A stretch of 64,000 bases of DNA, from assembly GCA_030407315.1 (NCBI GenBank), contig JALQPE010000601.1:55143-119142 (forward strand). The letters run 5' to 3'. This DNA comes from Asparagopsis taxiformis (lineage: Eukaryota; Rhodophyta; Florideophyceae; Bonnemaisoniales; Bonnemaisoniaceae). Within the stretch, counting starts at the first letter, position 1, and every line of letters begins with the position of its first letter. The notes below the pieces were generated by a model. That model had not been told where the DNA came from, did not search any database, and worked only from the letters and a program-made list of their open reading frames with translations. Both the position numbers and the translations under genes were made by a program. Positions 22,695 through 30,063 of the stretch are shown in pieces.

Positions 22695-22975
22695 TGTAGC
22701 CAGCTTGCATTTATTGTAACGGTAATAGATGCAGCGGCTTGAAGTAATTTTGGCAAGAACGATATTGACTTTCTGTCATTGCTGTAGTGCTTGTATCTAC
22801 CTACAGTGACGACACCCTGCAAGCCAATGTGTCAGTCAATTCCCTTCACGTACACCAACTAGTAGTGCCGTCAGTGGCGGCACATTCATTTGGTACTCCA
22901 GAATCAGTACTTAAGTGCGATCTCTCGATGCGCATTTATGAAAATAAAAAGGCTATCGCAACTTCAACAACCACA
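22695..22975 (+). repeat. 3' LTR of G1 (281 bp)
   Basis: Matches 12,322-12,602 apart from two single-base indels and is followed by the second CATAG. Confidence 0.92.
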
Positions 22976-23729
22976 CATAGCTCTCGTCGGCATGGGTGGC
23001 ACAGGGAAAACTACTATCCTGCGCGCCCTCGGCAGCGTGTAGACGTTTGGCCCAAAAGTTCCCGGACGGCGTGTGGTTCATTGAACTCGGTCACGACGCC
23101 AAAGTGCAGAGGGCTGTTGGACCAGCTGGAGCAGAGATTGTCGCTGAAGCATTCCAGATTTTCCTCCCAAAATTCGTTTCAACTCACTGCAAAAGACAAC
23201 ACTCATGTGGAACATGATAGAGAAACTGGTTGACCTACTCGTTCCGAAGCGCTTTCTCCTCATCTTTGACGACTTGTGGGATTTCGATCCCACTGTCTAC
23301 AAGTTGGTAGACACAGCGTGCAAAAGTGTCCGGGAAATGGATGGAGGAAGTTGCAAGGTGCTGACGTCGACGAGGAATGAGGCGATAGGTCGTTACGACG
23401 CATGATTTGTCAATTGGAGTGAGTGTCCTGCAGATGTGCGTAGGGAGACATGCATCGCAATTCTGTGCGGGTGTATGCTGGGATCGACTGTACCAGGCTT
23501 GCGTCGTGGTCATCACCCAATCGTGATGCACTGGATAGCATTGTTGACCTATGTGCAGGACTACCACTGCACTGAGTGTAGCTGGGTCTGGATGCAAGAA
23601 GTGAATGGGTCGATGCACAGATGCGATGTGGGCCGAATGCCATTGTGCAATACTGGGAGAGTCTGAAGCGGAGTATGTAGAACTGCGTGATGAAGAGAGA
23701 GTGGAGTAGACACGGGGGGCTGGATGCAG
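22976..23729 (+). pseudogene. Host gene copy 1, piece 2 (NB-ARC core)
   Basis: It starts with the second CATAG and reads on as ALVGMGGTGKTTILRAL, the P-loop of the NB-ARC ATPase. Further on are VWFIELGHDAKVQR, the kinase-2 strand LLIFDDLWDFDPTVYKLVD (about 23,255-23,310) and CKVLTSTRNEAIG. Compared with copy 2 there are at least four frame breaks (for example in GS-V-stop after the P-loop and near 23,400), so this domain is not translatable. It ends at TGCAG (23,725-23,729), the target duplication of G2, and continues at 29,273. Confidence 0.85.
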
Positions 23730-24068
23730 TTTGGCTAACAGTAGGGCAATAGTAAACTGCCGCTAGTGTGCTGGCTCCTTTTGTTTATTTCCCCTGCCAG
23801 TCGGATTATATGTACATCATGACCTCCTTTCTAATCCAGATTCTTGTACCACATCAGTAGAAATTACACTAGTGACGATGCCGCTCATCCTTTCTCTCTA
23901 AAGGTTCGATGTATCGATATCGCAGTGATTCAATCACAAGACTCCCGGAACGTTCACTTCTGTACTGTAATCAGTGCGTACCACTATTAATCAGTAATAA
24001 TGGTAGCCGGGGAAAGTGCACAATATATTGCAGACGGTGATACGTACTGTCTTCGCGTGCGTGCACCA
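23730..24068 (-). repeat. 3' LTR of G2 (339 bp)
   Basis: On the minus strand it begins TGGTGCACGCACGCG and ends TGTTAGCCAAA. The end is AA rather than the usual CA. It appears identical to 28,934-29,272. Confidence 0.9.
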
Positions 24069-24083
24069 CTTCTCTCCTTTGAA
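24069..24083 (-). promoter_or_regulatory. Polypurine tract of G2
   Basis: On the minus strand CAAAGGAGAGAAG immediately precedes the TG of the 3' LTR. Confidence 0.75.
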
Positions 24084-24089
24084 GAGAGG

Positions 24090-24389
24090 TCACAATGCGA
24101 GTGCTTGCTGTACCATCTCAACATCATGATGCGAGGACATGAAGCTTTCAAGCATTTTGGGAATGTCTTCTCGTAAGTTTTCCATTGGCTCCCATGTGGG
24201 ATCCTCATGATCAAACCCTTCCCATTTCACTTGTACCTCATACCTGGCCAGCTCATTGTTATAGCGCAGGTCGAGCAACTGCTCCGCCTTGTTATAATGT
24301 GGATTATTATTTGCAACAGTGTCCAATAGTGTCTCGGTCACATTGAGACTGGAATCAGCATAAAACTTCAACCGATTAGCATGAACCAA
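24090..24389 (-). CDS. G2 chromodomain segment, out of frame with Pol
   Basis: The frame reads VHANRLKFYADSS, then a linker, then a chromodomain with VKWEGFDHEDPTWEP and LREDIPKMLESF. G1 has the same block in frame with integrase. In G2 the main ORF ends at a TAA in CTTTAACTTTGG while this block lies one frame away, so a one-base change or frameshift separates them. Chromodomains of such elements are known to bind histone H3 marks and steer integration. It contains no obvious ATG at its start and is unlikely to be a separate protein. Confidence 0.7.
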   Translation of the reverse strand: MVHANRLKFYADSSLNVTETLLDTVANNNPHYNKAEQLLDLRYNNELARYEVQVKWEGFDHEDPTWEPMENLREDIPKMLESFMSSHHDVEMVQQALAL

Positions 24390-24391
24390 AG

Positions 24392-27300
24392 TTAAAGTCC
24401 TGAAAGGAGATCTTCCACCTCATAAACAACGTCAGAATCGGCTCTTGTGATACGTTGAGGCCCACGCCATTTGATCCTAAGCTTGTTGCCATTATTTTTA
24501 AGCCTCTGCGCGACTAGTACATAGTCACCAACTGTGAAATTAATCTCGCTCACATTTGTTCTAGCGTTGTGAGCTGCGATAGATTGTTGTCTTTTCTTTG
24601 TTCGACGGAAAGAGACTTCTTTGTGTAAATCATCAGATGCTTGGAGCAACGATTTGATACCAGCAATCTTTTGCGCCTGTATGAATGATAAAGAGCGAGG
24701 TTCTGGAACTGAAGGTGGAACGATAGAAAGAAGTGGGCTGTCTGCGGGTTGTCCAGTGAAAGCCGTGATTGGAGCGATATTACCCAGAGAGGGGCGCTTA
24801 GAGTGATTCAGTATTGTCTGAATCAGACGAATTAATTTGGGCCAATCCTTGGTATCCATACGAAATTCCGAAAGCAGAGCTCTTGCAGCTCGAAGAACCT
24901 CCTTACACATGCTTTCCACTGTTCCATTGGACTGTGGACAATATGCTGTCGTGAAGTGGTGTCGCGTATGCAACTCTCTATTAAGTTGACGCATAATTGT
25001 ATTGCAGAAATGACTGCCTTGATCGCTCACCCAAGTATAGGATACGCCAAAGGATGCGAACCATCGACAAAGTACTTCTACCGCTGTTGCGGCATCTGCC
25101 ACTGCTGTTGGCTCAAGCCATACGAATGAAGACGCGTCATCTTTTAAGATGAGCACGTACTGGTGACCAATGAAACTTTGTCCCATGAAAAGGTAATCAA
25201 AGTGCAACACTTCATTGGGTTTATCAGAATGCAGAGCATGTGATAGCGGTCTTGGAATCCTGTGGCCTCCAGTAGTCGCCAGGCAGTGTAGACAAGACCT
25301 ACAGAACGACTGAATGTCGGAATCCATATTTTTCCAATAAAACATCTCGGAAATTGTTTTGAGTGTAGTATCTGCTCCACGGTGTCCACTTCTTCCGCAA
25401 TGTCCTATAATGCATATGCGTAGTTGAAGTTCCACAGCATGGGAAGGAATCCAGATTGATCCTGACTTGGTGACTGCCATTCCCTTCTTTTTCCTCTTTG
25501 GTGGGAGTCCCTCTTCATTTCCAGAGGCTGCCTTCTGTGCCGTTATGATATCGACTGACGAAGGCCACTTGAAATCTGAATCCAAGTCGGGTGCCACTGG
25601 AGCAACGAAAAGTGCCGATAGTTTAGCACGGACTGATGCACCGTGATTTTGTACCACTGTGGGGGCTCCCCAGCGGGACATCAAGTCCGCCCAACAGTTT
25701 TCGGGCCCGGGAATATGGATTATGGTGTAACGGAATGCTGAAAGCCTCATAGCCCATCTCGAAATCTTGCTTGTAGTGTGCTTACCCATCGACTGGCGTG
25801 AAGATAAGGGATCAAATATGAATACCAAGTTCTTATGGTCGGTAAACAGCAAAAATCCTTCCGGGCGAAGAAGGAGGTAATCCAGGCGCAATACCGACTC
25901 GATTATTGCGAAAGCCTCCTTTTCTGCAGTCGACCAACGAGAGCGCGATCCAGTGAAAGAGCCTGATAAAAAGGCCAACGGCTGATGTCTCTGGTCGACA
26001 AAGTCAGCATCAATATCAACCGCAGGAATTTGAGTGAGCACACCCGACCAATGGAACTCTGAAGCGTCTGTATAAAGGCATAGAAGCTTACAGGAGTCAG
26101 GGTGAGCGAGCGTAGTGGAATGTAATAGAGAATCCTTGACATTCTGAAATGCCTTCCGCTGTTCATCACCCCACAAGCTATCAAGCTTAATTTTGGCAAC
26201 CGCGTGCCTCGTGCGCTTGCCCGCCATCTTGTACACATCCTCAAGAGTCGCATGAAGTGATGCTACAACTGTAGTGAATGATGGAATCGAATGTTTCATC
26301 CATGTTGCTGCACACAGGAACTGTTGCAGATCTGCACCAGTGATGGGGTGAGACATATTCAGAAGGCCGTTTAGACGGTTTGGGTCCATTCGAATTCCAT
26401 CCTTGCTTATTGAGCGGCCACACCAACGCACTGTCTCCAGATAAAGTCTACACTTTTTCGCATGCAGTTTCAAATTGTACTCTCTGCAGATACCAAAAAA
26501 AGTGCGAAGAATAGTGAGTAGTTGAACTACTGTTCTACAGTGAATCAGTATGTCATCTAGCCATTGTAGCAGAGAGTCGCGAATATCTCGGCAAAGAATC
26601 TGTACATTGCTTTGCAGGTATGACACTGCATTTGTTTGCCCATGCATTACTCGTGTAGGTGTGAATACTCCATCGGCTGTAATGAAACTTTGGCATTCTT
26701 GTGAACTAGGGTCCAGTGGTAATTGCCAATACCCTTGACACAAGTCTAAAGTGGCAAAACAGGTGTCATTGGTTAGTTTCGCAGTGCAAGATTCCAGGTC
26801 TGGCATTGGCCAGACGAACGGAATTGTCTGTGAATTGACCGGTCTGAGATCAACCGTGAAGCGGAAGCCCTCTGGTCCTGTCTTGGGAACAACCAATGGT
26901 GCGCAAGCCCATTGACTGCTATTGTTAGGGAATATTAGTCCCAATTGTAACAGTTCATCCACCTTCCGTCTTAAAAATTCAGTTTGTTGTTCTGAATAGC
27001 GTCGGACTCGAACCCTTACTGGTTTTGCGTCTTCCTTTAGGAGAACCTTCATAGGAGGAAGACGTGCCGGTGGATCTGCACCAAGCTTGGTTCGAAAAAT
27101 ATCTGAGTATTCTCGAACAAGAGCAGACATATCATTATGATACTCTTCTGGTAAGCCCTCTTTTATGCAGTCTTCCAGCATCAAAGAAATTCCATCTGCC
27201 GATTCCTTGTCATTATCTACACCCACAGGTAGGCTGTGCTCCGAACCATCGTCCATTGACTTTGCATATTCTGAACTCTTGTGGATTTTAGATACTACCA

Positions 27301-28864
27301 CCTTGTCAACAGAATATTCAGGGCATTCATCAATTGGTAGTGTATCACTACTCTGATCCGTCGGTGTAAGAAGCAATTCAGCCAATTTTCCCTTCTCTGC
27401 CCCCGTTTCTTGGCCATGAAAACTGTCTTCTATCCCATTGAAACCTATGTGTGAGAAGTCCGCATCATGATAGAGGTGCCTTACTGTAGAAAGGTGATTC
27501 TCCAAATCGAATCCTATGGATTGGAGCAAGGGGCGCGAAAGTAAAACCTCATCCATATCTTCATCAAACACGAGATACTCAACATTCCGTAGCCGTAAAG
27601 GTCCTGTAAGCAAATGGATTGTAGTAGATATACGTGCCTTACGTTTCGCAGTATACAACTTCTCTTTCCCCACCTCGTCACGTTCGTTCAGAGCAAGGCC
27701 CATAGAAATTGGTTCTGCGAGCGGTAAAACATTGATAAACACACCAGCTTGATATAACTCTTCCAAATGTCTCCCAGAGAGCGAGGCATGATCTGATCCA
27801 TAGTCGCCATTGACAGTAACCAGTACCTTGTCTGCCAGTAAGGCCTTGAACCGCCCTGCCGGGATTTCTCGAGTAGAATCATTCAATCGACTAGAGCTAG
27901 TGATGGATTCGTTTAACATACTAAGCCGTCCGCTCTTGGTCTTTTTGTCTCGGTATAGCTTCAAATACCTATCCTTTTCCTCCTGGGAAGTGTTTGGACA
28001 TGATCTTATATAATGTTTGCCGCTACAGGACGGATTGAGACAGTCTGGCAGTGCTTTGGATGGCGAGCAAGAGACTGAAGATACATGAGAAGCCTTCTCA
28101 GAAGTATCCTTATTCTTGTGCGTGCTGGAGTTCGGAGGTACGCAAGGAGAATTCATAGAACTCCTTACAGTGACATTATCGCGTCTTTGTGGTTTGCTTT
28201 TTTCATGCTGATGAGGTGGCGTGGACTTTATCGGGACGTACTCTTCACAAGCTACAGCACGTTTCATAACCTGCTTGTAAAACTTCATCCAATTATCTTC
28301 CAGATCGTGTATTCCTAGTTCAAGATCTTGCTGTATCCTGGTCTTCAGGACATTGGGCTTCAGCATTTCGCATATATGTCGAATAGAGAGAGCTGGTTTG
28401 TCTTCAATCAGCCTTTCCCATTTCTTGTTCCTCAGCAAAGTTTGATAGTCGGTAAACAGAGCTTGAATTCGAAGTTCTGGATCTGGTTCATTTACATTGA
28501 TCTTGACTGACGTCTTTATCGCTGACTCGAGGTCCTCTAGCGATATGGACTCCAGCTTTATTTCTTCTTTGCTCTTTAGAAATTCTTCCAGTATATCATC
28601 TGTCAATTCCTTGAACTCGGATACACCTGGAAATGTCTCAAATGCAATTAAGGATAGCAGAAGATCACGATCGACAGATGAGATTATCGATACCGGCTTC
28701 ATATTGCTCCCTGAAGAATTTGCATCTTGTATACGCAGTAGATAGTTTTCACGGTTCCGGAGGAAGGTGTGGATGGCTTTGCGTCCAAGTTTCTTCAGCT
28801 CCGGGTGTGCAATTGGCATGAAAACTGGTTGCCCAGTAGATGACGATGTACCTTGATCGTCCAT
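24392..28864 (-). CDS. gag-pol: G2 Gag-Pol polyprotein (1,490 aa)
   Basis: Starts at the ATG at 28,864 (MDDQGTSSS). Approximate residues: Gag 1-330 with a C-x4-C-x3-H-x4-C zinc knuckle at about 273-288; protease at about 345-430 with the unusual core GDYGSDHASLS; RT with FTVDLRPVNSQ (about 663), FATLDLCQGYWQLPL and catalytic WLDDIL (about 770); RNase H with LCLYTDASEFHWSG (about 926) and TDHKNLVFIFDP; integrase HHCC finger (about 1,150-1,190) and core FDYLFMG, VSDQGSH, SNGTVESM with D-35-E spacing. It ends in YEVEDLLSGL just before the out-of-frame chromodomain. All catalytic residues looked for are present, so it is probably active apart from that frameshift. Confidence 0.92.
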   Translation of the reverse strand: MDDQGTSSSTGQPVFMPIAHPELKKLGRKAIHTFLRNRENYLLRIQDANSSGSNMKPVSIISSVDRDLLLSLIAFETFPGVSEFKELTDDILEEFLKSKEEIKLESISLEDLESAIKTSVKINVNEPDPELRIQALFTDYQTLLRNKKWERLIEDKPALSIRHICEMLKPNVLKTRIQQDLELGIHDLEDNWMKFYKQVMKRAVACEEYVPIKSTPPHQHEKSKPQRRDNVTVRSSMNSPCVPPNSSTHKNKDTSEKASHVSSVSCSPSKALPDCLNPSCSGKHYIRSCPNTSQEEKDRYLKLYRDKKTKSGRLSMLNESITSSSRLNDSTREIPAGRFKALLADKVLVTVNGDYGSDHASLSGRHLEELYQAGVFINVLPLAEPISMGLALNERDEVGKEKLYTAKRKARISTTIHLLTGPLRLRNVEYLVFDEDMDEVLLSRPLLQSIGFDLENHLSTVRHLYHDADFSHIGFNGIEDSFHGQETGAEKGKLAELLLTPTDQSSDTLPIDECPEYSVDKVVVSKIHKSSEYAKSMDDGSEHSLPVGVDNDKESADGISLMLEDCIKEGLPEEYHNDMSALVREYSDIFRTKLGADPPARLPPMKVLLKEDAKPVRVRVRRYSEQQTEFLRRKVDELLQLGLIFPNNSSQWACAPLVVPKTGPEGFRFTVDLRPVNSQTIPFVWPMPDLESCTAKLTNDTCFATLDLCQGYWQLPLDPSSQECQSFITADGVFTPTRVMHGQTNAVSYLQSNVQILCRDIRDSLLQWLDDILIHCRTVVQLLTILRTFFGICREYNLKLHAKKCRLYLETVRWCGRSISKDGIRMDPNRLNGLLNMSHPITGADLQQFLCAATWMKHSIPSFTTVVASLHATLEDVYKMAGKRTRHAVAKIKLDSLWGDEQRKAFQNVKDSLLHSTTLAHPDSCKLLCLYTDASEFHWSGVLTQIPAVDIDADFVDQRHQPLAFLSGSFTGSRSRWSTAEKEAFAIIESVLRLDYLLLRPEGFLLFTDHKNLVFIFDPLSSRQSMGKHTTSKISRWAMRLSAFRYTIIHIPGPENCWADLMSRWGAPTVVQNHGASVRAKLSALFVAPVAPDLDSDFKWPSSVDIITAQKAASGNEEGLPPKRKKKGMAVTKSGSIWIPSHAVELQLRICIIGHCGRSGHRGADTTLKTISEMFYWKNMDSDIQSFCRSCLHCLATTGGHRIPRPLSHALHSDKPNEVLHFDYLFMGQSFIGHQYVLILKDDASSFVWLEPTAVADAATAVEVLCRWFASFGVSYTWVSDQGSHFCNTIMRQLNRELHTRHHFTTAYCPQSNGTVESMCKEVLRAARALLSEFRMDTKDWPKLIRLIQTILNHSKRPSLGNIAPITAFTGQPADSPLLSIVPPSVPEPRSLSFIQAQKIAGIKSLLQASDDLHKEVSFRRTKKRQQSIAAHNARTNVSEINFTVGDYVLVAQRLKNNGNKLRIKWRGPQRITRADSDVVYEVEDLLSGL

Positions 28865-28920
28865 ACTAGAGAGCTTAAGAGAGATGAAGCTCAGATAGGC
28901 CTCACGATGATTGCTCAGAA

Positions 28921-28933
28921 GCTAAGTGATCAC
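28921..28933 (-). promoter_or_regulatory. Probable primer-binding site of G2
   Basis: GTGATCACTTAGC on the minus strand, directly after the 5' LTR, identical to the site in G1. Confidence 0.5.
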
Positions 28934-29272
28934 TTTGGCTAACAGTAGGGCAATAGTAAACTGCCGCTAGTGTGCTGGCTCCTTTTGTTTATTTCCCCTG
29001 CCAGTCGGATTATATGTACATCATGACCTCCTTTCTAATCCAGATTCTTGTACCACATCAGTAGAAATTACACTAGTGACGATGCCGCTCATCCTTTCTC
29101 TCTAAAGGTTCGATGTATCGATATCGCAGTGATTCAATCACAAGACTCCCGGAACGTTCACTTCTGTACTGTAATCAGTGCGTACCACTATTAATCAGTA
29201 ATAATGGTAGCCGGGGAAAGTGCACAATATATTGCAGACGGTGATACGTACTGTCTTCGCGTGCGTGCACCA
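28934..29272 (-). repeat. 5' LTR of G2 (339 bp)
   Basis: Appears identical to 23,730-24,068; followed on the plus strand by the right target duplication TGCAG. Confidence 0.9.
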
Positions 29273-29714
29273 TGCAGCTATCCAGACGAGTCTGGTATCG
29301 CTGGAGAGAGGGTGGAAGGGGAAGAGCATGGGGGTGGGGGAGATGTTTCGATCGTTTTGCGTAGTGGAAAAGCAGATGTGTGTTCCATTGTGTGTGATCG
29401 AGAAGATATGGGGCGTAGAAGATGTGCTAGCAAGGGTGAGGATGTTTTCGAGACACAGTTTAGTATCACTGGATGAAGATGAGGGAGGGCTAGTGATGGG
29501 GATCCGACTCCATGATCTTGTTCACGATGTGTGTGTAGAAATGGCGGAGGGGAAGGAGGGAGTACGAGGGTGGCATTGTCGGGTCGTGGATGGATACCGG
29601 AGATCACTACGGACTAGTCAAGGGGTTGCTGAAGATCATGCATCGAATGGAGTAGGATCGAGTACCGAGAGTGAAGAAGAAGAATGGTGGAAACTGAAGG
29701 GGACAGAGAAGTAC
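29273..29714 (+). pseudogene. Host gene copy 1, piece 3 (end of NB-ARC)
   Basis: It continues AIQTSLVSLERGWKGKSMG from the ARC region. Near 29,505-29,550 it reads IRLHDLVHDVCVEMAEGK, where LHD stands at the position of the MHD motif of plant NLR proteins. It ends in an acidic linker, then TEKY at AGTAC (29,710-29,714), the target duplication of element D. This piece is uninterrupted and would read in frame into MSDNVVRH at 34,933 if D were absent. Copy 2 has a one-base loss near 59,500 that this piece lacks. Confidence 0.85.
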
Positions 29715-30046
29715 TGTTAATTACAACATTGGTACAGTGGCTCCAATTGTTGAACTGGCATTGTCTCGATGTTCTGTTGTACATGAGAAATCGAGTATCG
29801 ATATTGACTTCGATATTCGTCCTGCATTTGGACATATTTGATGTGCTGTTCTATGACGTGTCTTCGGTGTTTACGGTTTATGATTGATTGCTTTTGGCTG
29901 GAATATAACTGTGGATATTGTAGTATAGGTTGTAGAGCTAGACCGTGCAGCACGACGACGACGACGACGACGACGACGACAACGAAACGAAAAACTATTC
30001 TTTCTTCCAACTACCGAGCATCACCAACTTATCATCAACCTTTATT
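29715..30046 (+). repeat. 5' LTR of D (332 bp) with (GAC)n tract
   Basis: TGTTAATTACAACATTGG...CAACCTTTATT. A run of about nine GAC units lies at 29,953-29,980; read through, it would encode polyaspartate, but that frame has no ATG before 30,050. Confidence 0.9.
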
Positions 30047-30063
30047 GTTATGGGCTCCAACGC
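30047..30063 (+). promoter_or_regulatory. Primer-binding site of D containing the polyprotein start codon
   Basis: GTTATGGGCTCCAACGC starts the base after the LTR. GTTATGGGC is complementary to GCCCATAAC, the anticodon loop region of initiator tRNA. The ATG at 30,050-30,052 is the first in the polyprotein frame, so start codon and primer site overlap. Confidence 0.7.

Larger units (their letters stand above)
12322..22975 (+). mobile_element. Chromodomain Gypsy element G1, interrupted by Copia B
   Basis: It has 281-bp LTRs at both ends and a 5-bp target duplication CATAG (12,317-12,321 and 22,976-22,980). Copy 2 shows the uninterrupted target with a single CATAG at the same codon. Domain order gag, protease, RT, RNase H, integrase, chromodomain marks a chromovirus-type Ty3/Gypsy element. 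Without the nested insert at 14,920-20,137 it would be about 5.4 kb. The LTRs differ only by two single-base indels, yet the pol frame is broken several times. Confidence 0.92.
23730..29272 (-). mobile_element. Chromodomain Gypsy element G2, nearly intact
   Basis: It carries 339-bp LTRs that appear identical by eye, with target duplication TGCAG (23,725-23,729 and 29,273-29,277); copy 2 shows the empty site GGATGCAGCTATCC. It encodes a single 1,490-residue Gag-Pol and a chromodomain separated by one frameshift. Identical LTRs imply very recent insertion, and it is the youngest-looking Gypsy copy here. Its LTRs are unrelated to G1's, although the proteins are clearly homologous and the primer site is the same. 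Confidence 0.93.

Noticed and set aside
22976..23729. Introns as the explanation of frame changes in the NB-ARC piece
   Set aside because: Copy 2 aligns base for base with one- or two-base differences and no GT...AG intervals; the changes are small indels.
29945..30049. Polyaspartate N-terminus for the D polyprotein
   Set aside because: That frame begins at GTG inside the LTR GAC repeat; there is no ATG until 30,050, and LTR sequence is not expected to be coding.
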